Shown piece after piece: positions 32,856-44,506 of a DNA stretch of 64,000 nt. Below the pieces are notes generated by a model, which worked only from the letters and a program-made list of their open reading frames with translations, was not told the DNA's origin and did no database searches. Numbering within the stretch: position 1 is the stretch's first letter; every line of letters starts with the position of its first letter. This DNA is from Nematostella vectensis (lineage: Eukaryota; Cnidaria; Anthozoa; Actiniaria; Edwardsiidae). Location of the stretch: positions 14,013,453 through 14,077,452 of the forward strand of contig NC_064044.1 in assembly GCF_932526225.1 (NCBI RefSeq), in the 5' to 3' direction. Position numbers and translations under genes: made by a program.

Positions 32856-33077
32856 TGCAGTTCCAGAAAATATCCATAACCCCCTCTTGAGGGGCTCGGA
32901 GGTATGACCCCCACCCCCTGTAGAAAATATATACAGTAACTGTTAAGGAAAAAAGGGAATTTTACCCCCCCCCCCCCCTCCCCTCTGGAAATTCCTGGGC
33001 GTTTGAACACCTCACCCCGCCTGGAATTTCCAATCACCTCAATGGGGGGGGGGGGGGGGTATGGATATTACTACACA
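32856..33077. mobile_element. Foldback MITE, family A copy 2
   Basis: The left end GCAGTTCCAGAAAATATCCA and inverted inner arms (GGAAATTCCTGGGCG region) match copy 1 at 17524. The outer right arm is shorter (GGTATGGATATTACTACACA). Confidence 0.75.
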
Positions 33078-33236
33078 ATATATTATTATCAATAGAGCAG
33101 ATTTTACTGTTGGATGTTTAAAATTCATAGTAGTTCAAGTGGATTTAGTTCGCAAATAAAAAGCGACTAAAAAATCTCCCTCGTTTTTTTTCGGCAGTTA
33201 AAGATTCGTAGCACTAATCTGACCCAGACTATCGGC

Positions 33237-36200
33237 TCATTCCTTTGGAGTCTCTTCAGCGGGTGCCTCCTCTTCCGCAGGCGCGGGTTCTTGTTCTACC
33301 GGGGCCTCCATTTCAGGCTGGTCTGTCGGAGCGTCTGGCCCAGTGTCTTCTGGTGGGCCACCATCTTCTGCTGGTTGGTTTTCTGTGAAGCAAACGAAGG
33401 AATGAAGTTAGTCGAACCTCATTAATGGACGCCATCAAAATGACAATGACCATGACCATTTGGTCACCTTGTGTGTTAAATTTAAATGTTTTTTGTTTGT
33501 TTGTTTGTTTGCCTCCTCCTCCTTTCTCCCTTATCATCATCATCCTACGGCCTCGGCCAAGATGTCTCGCACAACAGTTTGCGACACTTTGCGATCGGCC
33601 ATGGCCGTTACTTTCCATTTCTCTCTCTTTCTTCTCCCCCACCCCCAACCGTCAAAAATTGTTTGCCAAACAATTTACGACTTCCCTGATAATAATGCTT
33701 GAAGATAACGTCACCTGGCCACAGAACCGGAATCATTCTAAGAATCTGTGAGAAGCGCACTATCAGAATACAACATTTGCTCTATTTATTTTTATCGTTG
33801 GGCGTGCAATAGATATTGCATTGAGAAAAATGTATTGCTAAAGAGCCGATATAGGCGCTAAAACAAGAATTTACGAAACACGCTCTTTTCTTATTGTACC
33901 TTCTTTGCTTTCTTCTGCGGCGCCTTTTTGTGCAGAGTCTTCAGCCCTGGCACCAGCCTCGCCCGAGACCGCCTCTCCTGCCGCCGACTCACTGTCTGCA
34001 TCTTTTGCCTCCTGCCTCTCGTCCTCATTCCCCTCCGCGGCTGGCGCTTCGGCAGTTGTCGCGCCCTGAGTGGCGGGAGCTTGGGTCGGCTCGCTTGCGC
34101 TGGGTTCTAATATATTGAAGAAGAAAAAATTATCAGAGGTTTTATATGTATTTTTCACATCCAAGCTGGTGCTCGTTTGGAAAGTAAGAGAGAACTTTCA
34201 AAGAGCTCTAAAGACCAAGTAGAATATCTGACCCAGCGGCGTAGCCAAGATTTTTAAAAGGAGGGGGGCCAAAAGGCCATTTCAAGGCATTTTTTCCTGT
34301 ATTTTAGATGGTGTCTCATACATTTACTGTATTTTTGGCTGCTAGAAGGGGGGGGGGGGGGGGGGGGGTGCCCGGGCCCCTGCCCCCCCCCCCCAGGCTA
34401 TACCCCTGTGACCTGAGTTTTAACTTCTAACACTACACTTCCTGAACTATTAACATAATAGGAAAGTATTCTCGGTACTCACCTTGGCCTTGGTTGTGTT
34501 GGCTGCCTTCCTACTATCTCGACTGTTAACATTCTATGTCACATTATTTCTCTATTACAATACTATCGACTGCCAACTGTTTTATAACTGGGTGTTTCTC
34601 TCTGACAAACTTAGTTAATCTTAAATTAATTTATATGCCGCTTTTTTTTAAACCAGACCCCTTCACATTTACTGTTTGGTAGTCTAGGTTAAGAATCTTT
34701 TTGCTAAAGGACTTCTGTTGTGATCTGTTGCTGTGATATCAAAGAAGATCTTTTGCCAAGATTTGTGGATTCCTTTTTTTTTCAAATTTTTACATTGACC
34801 GATGTCCCCTGTGCTTCAGTTTTCACAGTTTACTGCAGCATGGAATTTCACATCAGGTATCATGAGGAGCCTTTACCCTCAGTATATTTGCAGTAAACAC
34901 AATTTTTACATTTATGTTTTGAAGGCAATGAATTGAGATTACATTTATTTCAGTTCAGTTTTATTACACATGCTGGTAGCAATGCCTTTTGTCACTGCGC
35001 TAGGCTGGCAATGTGAAAGACACCAATCAAAACAAAAAAAAGAAAAAATATGTAGCTTTGATTGACATGAATTTCACTGGCCAACCAGAGAGCCAAATAA
35101 ATACTTTAACATCCTTTACCATGGATGATTGAACCATGGTAACCATGACCATGGTGGCGTGTGTCGTACTATAAGCCCAAATATTTTTTTACTCAAAGAA
35201 ACAAGGCTTGATTAAAGGGGGTTTTATAAGGTTTTATAGTAGGATAAGACTTTTTTCAAAATCTTAATTTTCACCAGCCATGCACGTGTGCCAGCCTTAT
35301 TTCTCTCACACCTTATTTCTCTATAATGACATGGCTCTCGTTATGATGTTGTTTAGTCATGAAATTTTAAATTTTTAATGTTTAGAATTATATTAAATTT
35401 AAACCCAGGCACCATTGCACAAGGAGCACAGTTTTATTAAATAATCTTTATTTAACTGATAGTTTTGTACTTATGTATAGCCATACAGCATTTGATTAAT
35501 AAATAAACTATTATAAATTATTACCTTCAAACATTCACATACATAACTTAAAAAAAATATATATAAGAATGAATTATAGTTGCAAAACATTGGTGAAATA
35601 TAAATGACTTCTGGTCAGGTTTAAGTTTTCTTTTGACCTGGGTAAACAGAAAGTAAAAAGATTAGAAGAATGAGATGAGAAGGAATTTCTCGAAGTGAAT
35701 AGTGTGTTTTTCTGAGTGCTTATGTAAATACCTCATGAGGATCTGAGAAGGGGTATTTTTAAGTGAACAGTATGCATTTCTCTGAGTGCTTATAAAGTAT
35801 TTTGTGGGGATTTGTAAAGGGATTTCTTGGGTTGAACAGTATACGTATATTTATTTTCTGATATATATGTAATTAGAGTACTTTACACACAGACAGTGCG
35901 TTTATAAGGTCATGTATGGCCGGGACACTAATAAATATTTCACCTTTAATGACAAAGTTCAGTAAAAAACCCAAATAATTTAGTTCTTTTAAAAAAAAGA
36001 TAAAGATTAAAAGGAATTCCTAGATAAGAATTAAAGATAGATCTTTTGTCTTTCTTATTTTAGTGTTAACTAAGTAATAATTAACAGTGGGTTACATATA
36101 TACTTAGATCTTAGAAAATCAAATTGAAGAAATAAAATAAAACTTCGAATTGAAGTAATAACGAGATCACCTAGTGTCAATCATTTGAAACAAGCTTTGT

Positions 36201-38098
36201 TTCTCACACTGACATATGTAACTACATTACTAATACACAATACATAACATTAGCAAGAAAACAGGCTCAGAGTAATGTCTCATTTGACCAATATTTAGAG
36301 ATTACGTAAGTATGTCACAACTATTTCTTTGCCAAAGGACAAAAAAAGTACACCATAATAATGCTCACACTAACCCAACACTTACTAACCTAACAGTACT
36401 GCTTATACTGTACACACACCCTAACCCAATAGTACACGTAATAACACTCACCCTAACCCAATAGTACACCTTATACATACACCCTAATCCAAAAGTACAC
36501 CTTATACACATACCCTAACCCAGTAGTACACCTAATACGACATACACCCTAACCCAACAGTACGCCTTATACACACACCCTAACCCAACAGTACACCTTA
36601 TACACACACCCTAACCCAACAGTACACATAATACACGTACACTAACCCGACAGTACACTAATACACACACCCTAACCAGACAGTACACCTTATACACACA
36701 CCCTAACCCAATAGAACACAAATTATAATAACACTCAACCTACCCCAATAGTTCACCTACTGTAATACACACCCTAAACCAACAGAACACCTTATACACA
36801 CACCCTAACCTAATAGTACACCTTATACACACACCCTAACCTAAAAGTACACCTTATACACACACCCTAACCGGACAGAATACCTTATACACACACCCTA
36901 ACCCGACAGCACACCTAATACATACACCCTAACCCAACAGTACGCCTTATACACACACACTAACCTAATAGTATACACCTTATACACACACCCTAACCTA
37001 AAAGTACACCTTATACACACACCCCCTCCCAACAGTACACCATAATAACACTCACACTAACCCGACAGTACACCTAATACACAAACCCTACCCTAATAGT
37101 ATACCTTATTATAAACACACCATAACCCGACAGTACATCATTATAACACTAGCCCAACAGTTTACCATAACACACACACTAAACCCAACAGTACTACCGT
37201 AATAACACTCACCGTCAACACTCTCATCACCCTCTGCAACTGGAGGAAGCGTTGCTGTTATTTCTGGTGGCATTGGGCGTGGCTTGTCATCAATAACAAC
37301 CTCTTCTTTAGCTGCTTTCTCATACGCCTCCTGGCGAGCAATGACCTCTGCCTCTTCATCCATTTTCATTTTCCTGAGCCGCTCCTGCTCAGCTTGTTCC
37401 TTTTCCAATTGAAGTTGGGCTGCTTCCTCTTCTTTCTTGAATTCAATATTATGAAAACTTATATTATTATGGTGTCATATCATCGACATGTGTATTATAA
37501 TGGCTTCATGTCATATAAATGTGTCTTCTACAGTTCAAATTGGTTCACAATACAGTACATGTCTTATCATTAACTTACACGACATTTTATTTAAAAAAAA
37601 TGTCACAAGCTCCTAAGCTATGTATATTAACCCCTTATTATCTTGCATATTCTACTCGAGAGTACTTTGAGAGTATCGACTTGCAGAATAATCATAAAAT
37701 TTATAGGCGTTTACGAGTGTTTTTGGTTTGTGTTTGAGACGGTTTAGACTTCGTGGTTATTGAAGTAAACACAGGACTTTGAAAAATATTTTTATCATTT
37801 CGCAAGCTTCACATTTCGTGAGCTAAGCATAGAGCAGGGATTCCGAATAACCATGGTTGGTCCATGTTGTTTTAGTATTTGGTTTACATCGAATTTCGAA
37901 AATTCTGTCACTGTTTTAGAAATTGCAGAAAGTTTATGTGGTTACAGTTACCTTTGCCGCAAATTCTGTGTTCTCAACGTATTTTCGCAGCCAAAATGCC
38001 AGATACTCGATTGGGTCAACTGGTCTCTTATTGACGATCTCGGCCAAGCCGAGCGACAAAGCCTCCCCTACATGTTTCTTTAGATATTCAGAATCCAT
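33237..38098 (-). CDS. DPY30-motif protein, DYDC-like (ciliary candidate)
   Basis: Four exons join in perfect phase: 38098-37952, 37435-37213, 34106-33900 and 33382-33237 (723 nt, 240 residues). All junctions are GT-AG. Exon 1 encodes MDSEYLKKHVGEALSLGLAE followed by RPVDPIEYLAFWLRKY, the DPY30 dimerisation motif seen in DYDC1/2, radial-spoke proteins and the COMPASS subunit DPY30. Exon 2 is a Glu/Gln/Lys-rich coiled coil; exons 3-4 are an acidic Ala/Pro/Glu-rich tail. The N-terminal motif followed by a coiled coil is the DYDC layout, which points to axonemal radial spokes rather than chromatin. A near-consensus RFX X-box lies 103 bp upstream. Intron 2 (3.1 kb) holds a CCCTAA-rich array and a MITE. 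Exon 4 has an orphan copy at 1926-2071. Small extra exons in intron 2 cannot be excluded. Confidence 0.85.
34213..34420. mobile_element. G/C-tract foldback MITE in intron 2
   Basis: The left end CAGCGGCGTAGCCAAG is opposed by the inverted right end GGCTATACCCCTGTG. A long G-tract and C-tract flank CCCGGGCCC near the right end. It belongs to the same general class as 30988-31165, and related fragments occur near 47070-47140 and 51259-51360. Confidence 0.65.
36355..37205. repeat. Intronic array rich in CCCTAACCCAACAGTACACC
   Basis: About 25-30 irregular copies of a roughly 30-bp unit combine ACACACCCTAACCC with ARYAGTACACCTTATAC. The CCCTAA core matches the animal telomere hexamer but is interspersed with a constant spacer. 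The array ends just before exon 2 of the DPY30-motif gene, about 10 bp beyond its donor. Confidence 0.85.
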
Positions 38099-38427
38099 CC
38101 TTGGTGTGGAACCACTAATTTGTCACTAAATTACGGTCTAGAGTTCGATATTTCTGGCGTTTTCGTCTCAGATGTAAGCTTCTTTCAAAACATCTACTCT
38201 GTCGATATGGTAACTAGTGCGACCGCTGATTGACATATTGGGCTCGGAAACAATTTTGACCAATAAGAACAGCTTTTACAAAGAAGCTCAAAACGAAAGA
38301 TTCTAGAAGTCTAACGCGTGTCGTGATTGGACAATTGTAACTTTTGGCCTTTTCATTTCGCAGTTTGTATACAGGAAGCATGTATTTATCTCTAAAATAA
38401 CCGTGTTTTAGAAGTATTCCACGCAAA
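38099..38427. promoter_or_regulatory. Divergent promoter, DPY30-motif gene / LRMDA
   Basis: The two start codons are 329 bp apart and divergent. At 38201-38214 GTCGATATGGTAAC differs at one position from the RFX X-box consensus GTHNYYATRRNAAC. It lies 103 bp before the DPY30-motif ATG, a usual distance for ciliary genes. No TATA box is evident. Confidence 0.55.
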
Positions 38428-41400
38428 ATGGAAAACGGAGCAGATAGCATCGTTCTGCTTGGAAATCAGGTATTATTTCGTATCGGAAAAGCCTCATAAG
38501 TTCGTTCGAAATGCGCTCTCAGCTGAGCAGTGATAACTACTCTTAGTCACATGACTTTATTTCAGATATAACTTTCTAGACTAGATTAGGCAAAACTGAT
38601 AACCATGCTTATGTTAGATTGTAATTCGTTTTACTCGGTTTAAAGATATTCTTTGGTTCCACCGGTAGATCATTTAACCCGATTTGTAAGCGTATATGTC
38701 GATGAAGCTTGTTTTGATTCCTGTTGATTACATCTTTGTTGTTTTTTACTGACAGGATGTTCGAAATATTTATAAAGTATCCCTTAATTAATAAATTTAA
38801 TAATGAACTTCAAATTTTGACGTTTGAACTTCAAATTTTGACGTTTGATGCTGAGGTTTATGTCACATCTCCACCAGAAATAGCCATGCACATCTACGGG
38901 GGAGGAGGTGGGGGGGGGGGGGGTATGTTCAATTTAAAAATAAATTATGTTTTACTGAACAAATGTATAATAAAACATAATTTATTTTTAAATTGCACAA
39001 AGGCAAAGAGAAGCCATTCTTTATCAATTGAATCATTACGCCTAAGGCCAGAGATGGACTGCATTTTGGTTGACCAACGGATTGCGTGATTGTCAAAGTA
39101 AAGTGCACACTCTTAGCCTATCAGAATTCTGATAGTAAGTACAACATACAATAGTAAGAATAACCAAATATAAGAAGGGCAAGGAAGTGCTTGCCTCAGT
39201 GCACATCGTAGCTATCTTAGTTATGAAATTCGTGTCAATCAAAACTGATCACATGTTGATTGTCTAATTTTTAAAACTTTGTAGCTTAGTAAAAATAAAG
39301 GTAATATCATTTTTTTTTAATTCAGCGTAACAAACTGTGTTCCTCCTGCCCTTGGTTATCTAGTGATTTTCTAGATATCCCGATGTTTCTTTCTCAAAGA
39401 GGTTTATAAAGATTTGTCTTTTGTAAATATTGCAGCTGTCCTTCATTGGCCAGGAAGCAGAGAGTGTTCCTGGAATACTGGGCAGCAAGTATGGCAAAAC
39501 CATCACAAGACTGGACCTCAGCTACAACCAACTGAAGTATGTTTAACCATCCTTCCCAATCAGTTTTATTTACACTTCTCATAGTATACATAGTTGTCAA
39601 TACAACTGCATATATTTTAACTGCACAAATGATGCAGTCCTAATACTGGGAAATGTGTTTAGGCTGAACCTTAGGAGATCAGAGGGGCCAAGGATAGGGA
39701 GGGAACATAGGGGTCATGGAGAGGGAGGTTCTGTGGAGAGGAATGGAGCATGGAGAAGATTGCCCAATAGAGAGGGTGTAATATTCATTGAATGTGGTGT
39801 TTTTGTCCTGCATCCCCTGACCTTGTTAATTACTGTTGTTCCAGGAGCCTAAGTGGCATCAAGAGTTTTGAAGTTCTAGAAGAGTTGATTCTAGATAATA
39901 ACCAGCTCAGTGATGACTTGGAAATTCCTGTCATGCCGACTCTTCACACACTCACACTAAACAAGAATAAAATATCCTTTCACACAACCAGTTCTTTCAT
40001 GTAGAAATAATGTTTTTTTAAGAGCATATGACTTCCTTAGCAATGAGGTATTTGTTTTCGAAGTTTCAATTACATGTGATATTGAATAAGAGGGAAGGGC
40101 TGGGTGAAAGAGTGGAAGAGTGATTATGCTTACCAAAGGTGGCCACTTATTATGCCACTTATTATGAGCCTCTCTGTAAAAGAGACTACATTCTTCTAAT
40201 TCATTTTTGCAAGCAGAACAAGGAATAACTGACTACATACATAGCTTGATATCTCAACTACACCCATTTACTTGTTATTTTTTCTTGACAACTTTTACAT
40301 TGTTAATTTGGAAAGTTTGCTTGAGAAGATTTCAGGATGTTTACCCAACCTAAGATACCTAAGCATGCTTGGTAATATGGCATGTCCTAATGAGCTGTCG
40401 TTTACAGACCACGACGAGGAGGACTATCAGAGATATCGGTGAGTGGATAATGGATGCTGCCTTAGATATTTGTTCTACCTGAGACATAGGGACCTTAAAC
40501 AGACTCTTTCAGCCGCCATTTTGTCATCCTAGCAAAGTACTAACTGTGAAAAAGCATCCATTTCCATCGGCTGATTTGGGGAAGCCAAAGCAATATTTTC
40601 AATTGAATTTTGTAAATAAAGTATTAAACTTTGTGTTTAGATTGTTATTTCGAGATTTCAAAACAATATGGGACTTCCAATTAAATGAAAACAACAACAA
40701 AGGTGTAGCTGACAAGGGCACTTCATGACGGCAGAGAGTCAATGACGGCACACACGCAAGATTTTAATAGCGCTACCACCTTTTTCAGAGAAATACAATG
40801 ATGCACAGTCATCATCCCTCCGACGTTGTGAATCTTTAGTTCGCTAAGTAGACATGAAGGAGGGAAGATGTAATTAAAGTAAAACAAAGATGAGAAAAGA
40901 TAAAAACTGAAAGACAGGACTACAAGTAGGTTAATAATGAACTATTCTGTTCTCTCTCCTATAAGGCAACTACTATATACTGAATGTAGGTGAATGATAA
41001 ACTATTCTATACTCTCTCCTCTAACACAGCTACTATATACTGCACAAACTACCAAAGCTCAAATTTCTGGACTCAAGAACTGTCAAGGAACAAGAAAGAC
41101 AGGAAGCCATGCGGGTTGGCGCATTCATGAAGATTGTTACCCCTAGTACAGCAACTGTGGTAAGTGCACGGGGAGCATGAAAAAAACATTTCACTCCATT
41201 AGAGTCGGCTTAAATGAAGGGCATCTCTTTGAGATACTTAGCAGTTGATGGTCATCTGATTTGCTCCAAGAGCCCCCAACAAGCTGCTCCTCCCCCTCTC
41301 ACAACCCTGGCCATGGACATGTGTGGTTATAACCCTTGCAAGTGAGAGAAGATCCTCTTAACTTTTCTGCTATTTCACAGAAAACTGGTAGCCCCACAGA

Positions 41401-41548
41401 CAGCGATTTTGATGGCTTTAAGTACACACCGCTTCCCACAGAGACTGCAAGCTCAGGCGAGCACCATGGTACCTTTGGCCGATGTCGCTATGTGTATTAC
41501 GGCAAGCACTCAGAAGGCAACCGTTTCATACGAAACAGCGAGTTATAA
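38428..41548 (+). CDS. LRMDA: LRMDA orthologue (leucine-rich repeat protein)
   Basis: Six exons join in phase: 38428-38469, 39436-39536, 39845-39971, 40299-40438, 41030-41159 and 41381-41548 (708 nt, 235 residues). The product matches LRMDA (C10orf11) throughout: [15 protein letters not shown], then LRRs with [25 protein letters not shown] and [11 protein letters not shown], then a cap ([26 protein letters not shown]) and the family C-terminus [19 protein letters not shown]. In vertebrates LRMDA is needed for melanocyte/melanosome differentiation; here an organelle-trafficking role is inferred. Intron 3 (39972-40298) is a U12-type AT-AC intron. Tandem duplications cover the exon 5 acceptor and the last-exon end. 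Confidence 0.95.
39972..40298 (+). other. U12-type AT-AC intron in LRMDA
   Basis: The intron begins ATATCCTTT, the exact minor-spliceosome 5' site. It ends TTTCTTGACAACTTTTAC, with a U12 branch-site match (TTTCTTGAC) whose branch A at 40288 lies 10 bp before the AC end. No GT-AG solution keeps the conserved NKNKI-VNLESL reading, while this splice gives NKI through codons AAA|ATT in phase 0. Confidence 0.9.
40932..41045 (+). repeat. 60-bp duplication across LRMDA exon 5 acceptor
   Basis: The polypyrimidine tract, acceptor and first exon bases (ACTATTCT..CTCTCTCCT..CTACTATATACTG) occur twice, 60 bp apart (exon starts align at 40970 and 41030). The upstream copy lacks the CAG at the right place. 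Confidence 0.85.
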
Positions 41549-41800
41549 CACCAGGAAAAGCATAAGAAACAGCGAGTTAGGCCTAGTTTAAACTCCATTC
41601 TTTCCTTGTACCGTTCTAAATACAAATGCATGAAAATGAATCAATACCATTGTTCTACGTTCATTTGTATTTGGAACGGCACATGAAAAGAACGGCGTTT
41701 AAAATAGGCCTTATAACACCAGGAAAAGCATAGAAAACAGAGAGTTATAACGCCAGGAAAAGCATACGAAACAGCGAGTTATAACACCAGGAAAAGATCC
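41527..41800 (+). repeat. 34-bp array seeded by LRMDA stop-codon region
   Basis: Units CATACGAAACAGCGAGTTAT..ACACCAGGAAAAG include the last codons and stop of LRMDA. Four or so copies follow the stop; the second is split by the MITE at 41580-41710. Confidence 0.9.
41580..41710. mobile_element. MITE, family B, TTA target duplication
   Basis: This 131-bp element has TIRs of about 45 bp (GGCCTAGTTTAAAC / GTTTAAAATAGGCC, then CCATTCTTT / AAAGAACGG arms). TTA at 41577-41579 and 41711-41713 flank it, and removal restores the 34-bp repeat unit exactly. A 3-bp TTA duplication and long TIRs suggest a PIF/Harbinger-type origin. Confidence 0.85.
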
Positions 41801-43680
41801 AGTGTGTTAATGTTTACAATTGTGGATTAGCTTCCACAATTGAAGGAACCACATTTCTTTGCTTTTTCTGTTAAAAACTATTTTTACTGTTATGTATCCG
41901 GGAGATGACTGGCAGCAGTCTTGCTTTTGTCCCTGGGACTGTAGCTGGCAGGGGGACCCAGAGGGGGGTGGGGTGGGGTGGGTGGTTGGGTTTGAAGTAC
42001 AGCTGCTCTACCAAAATCAGAGTTTAATGTGGACTTTTCAACATATGAAAGAAAATATAGGGTTTGCCCCAAAATACAAGGCAAGCTCCCCCTCTTATCC
42101 CCACAAAAAGTATAGCTTTAATTTTGTGGCAAACTAGGAAATAGCAAGTAGGGCCACGACAGATGGGGCAAGGAGATCGTAAAAGAGAATTGCAATGGAA
42201 TAACTTTAAAAAACATAGCCCCTTGCTTGGCGCTGCCGTCTTATGGCTATATCCCGTTTAGGCGAGTTCTTCAGATTTTGTGCGGGAGGGCTAATTCCTA
42301 ACAGAGAAAACTAGAAAATATTACACTCTCGTTATCATCAAACGTTATTTTAGTATATTAAATGTTAGGTTTGCTATTTTTAAAATATCAAATGATTTTA
42401 TTAACCTGTTTTTTACCGTGTAATTAAAATAATTTTATCAAGGCTATTGCTATTTTTGATGGAGGAATTAAGCAAATTCTTTAAGACTGTTAAAAATAAA
42501 GAAGGGTGATCAGGAAAGAGAAAGTAAGTAGGATAGTTGATGACACAGGAAGCGAGCAGGATGGTGGATGATACAGGAAGTAAGCAGGATGGTGGATGAT
42601 ACAGGAAGTAAGCAGTATAGTGAAAGATGCGATTCCTTCCCAGGTCCCTGATGCTCAATCGCGCCCGAGCTTGCAGCTCGAGCCGCCGCCAACAATTCGC
42701 CAGGAAATAATTAGCGTAAACGATCTAATAAATGCCCCCTATGTAAAGATCGCCTCCTATGTAATGAGCTCCCCTCCGTCCCCAAGCTTATAGTTTTATA
42801 TTGAAAGCCTCCCTCTATTAACCGTCACCCGCTCCCCTTCCCTCCCAGCTTAAAAAAGAAAAACAACATAGGAATTCCGGTAAAATAAATCAAATTTGAT
42901 TGCCTTCTTGCTTAATCTAAGCGAGTATAGTAGCGTCTTGCTCAATATCAAGAACTGCTTAGGCTATATTTTAACGTGACCCTGACTATTTGAATCCCCA
43001 CTGCACTTGGGTTAGTTAATTGTGAGTTAATAATGAACGCCCCAATCTAATAAACGCCTCCCATCTATTGAACAACCCTCTCCACGACCATCGACATTTT
43101 TAAAACGCCCCCGGCCTTTATTACATCATTTACGGAATTACAACAATAAATGATGACCATGAATAGAATAATATGAATTTTCTTTGAGTAATTAATTTTT
43201 TTTAATTTGTTAGCTAATGGAATCGGTTTTACATTATTAAACATTTTTAACCCTATTTATAGTAAAACAATCCTACCCCCCCCCCCCTCCTACTCCATAT
43301 TGATTCTACTTCCAAAGTCATCCTTAGGGAGGGTGATGCACCCCATTTTTTTCCCCTTCTTTGCGGGGGTTTCCCTTTATCCATAGTAAGAATATATATA
43401 CTCCATACCTTTGGGAGAAAATATGAGCAAATAATGTCATTTTCCCAAGGAAATAAAAATACGTTTGTCCCGTGAATCCCAAGGTGAGTACAGTTTACAA
43501 TGGAAAAATATATTATGCTCTTTAAGACCCGCATACATTAATTAATCAATAGTCGTATATTACATTTTGATCCACACAAATTGAAACATTCTACCTGTCC
43601 TACGAAAAAAACGAAAGCAGGAGATGCTCATTTGATACGTCGTGCTGTAGTTATAGCACGACGACAGCGAATCGACAAGC
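41801..43680. other. Intergenic between LRMDA and ADA, no gene
   Basis: This is AT-rich DNA with short ORFs. A GGATGGTGGATGATACAGGAAGTAAGCA-type unit repeats about three times at 42530-42620. Several AATAAACGCC/AATGCCCC fragments (42710-43120) resemble the dispersed 'AAGCGCCCC' repeat at 52741. Confidence 0.5.
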
Positions 43681-43689
43681 CGTAATGTT

Positions 43690-44035
43690 GTACAATAGTT
43701 GCTATTGTGATCGTGTACATAGTAGCCTTATGGTAATCTATTGTGATCGTGTACATAGTAACCTTATGGTAAGCTTTTGTGATCGTGTACATAGTAACCT
43801 TATGGTAAGCTATTGTGATCGTGTACATAGTAACCTTATGGTAATCTATTGTGATCGTGTACATAGTAACCTTATGGTAAGCTATTGTGATCGTGTAAAT
43901 AGTTACATTATGTTAAGCTATTGTGATCGTGTACATAGTAACCTTATGGCAAGCTGTTGTGATCGTGTACATAGTAACCTTATGCTGAGCTATTGTTATC
44001 GTGTACATAGTAACCTTATGGTAAGCTATTGTGTT
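43690..44035 (+). repeat. 36-bp minisatellite, about nine copies
   Basis: The unit is GTGATCGTGTACATAGTAAC followed by CTTATGGTAAGCTATT. Because 36 is a multiple of three, one frame stays open as a 12-residue repeat, but there is no sign of a gene around it. Confidence 0.9.
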
Positions 44036-44163
44036 TATCCTCAAACGCAATAGAACTGAGTTTGGCACGACGTTAGAGACAGGCCGTGTGAGCTACGGCA
44101 AAGAGTTTGAAACACTGTAAAGGAAATGTATGCCGTCATAGAGGTGACTTAGCCACAGGGCAA

Positions 44164-44265
44164 ACGCCGTTCTTTTCACGTGCCCTTGCAAATGCATGCA
44201 AATAAACCATGCTGAATGTTTCTGGAACGACACAAAAAAGAACAGCGTGGCTGTCCTAGGTATTA
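44164..44265. mobile_element. MITE, family B partial copy
   Basis: AACGCCGTTCTTTTCACGTG and the inverted CACAAAAAAGAACAGCGTGG arms enclose a TGCAAATGCATGCAAATAAA centre. The outer ends are lost. Confidence 0.7.
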
Positions 44266-44506
44266 GATCACGAACGGAGCTCCGAATGGTGTCGGTATTT
44301 GACTGAGCTCGGTATTATGACTTTGGTCGGGTTGAAGCCGTCTAGGTCGTTGTTCGGAATGTTCGTTGCGTTATGACAAAGTTTCGATGAAGGCCAACTA
44401 GAGGATCGCACGGGATGTAGTCGGCATTCGGCTCAGCTCGATGTTATGGCAAGGGTTCGTTTAAAGCCGATTGGAGGATCACTCGGTATGTCGTCGGTTA
44501 TTCGGC

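Larger units (their letters stand above)
31343..33790 (+). repeat. Right copy of the segmental duplication
   Basis: It matches 1-460 and 1740-2300 in order. It differs by inserted DNA, including two MITEs (32410-32535 and 32856-33077) and a T/C-rich insertion near 33480-33660. It contains exon 4 of the DPY30-motif gene; the left copy has only that exon. Confidence 0.8.

Noticed and set aside
34478-34545. Possible tiny extra exon of the DPY30-motif gene (donor AAG|GTGAGTACC)
   Set aside because: A 24-base phase-compatible exon can be drawn, but the acceptor has no pyrimidine tract.
43685-44053. 122-residue frame of repeated CDRVHSNLMVSY
   Set aside because: The unit is 36 bp, so any stop-free unit stays open; no promoter, splice or homology support.
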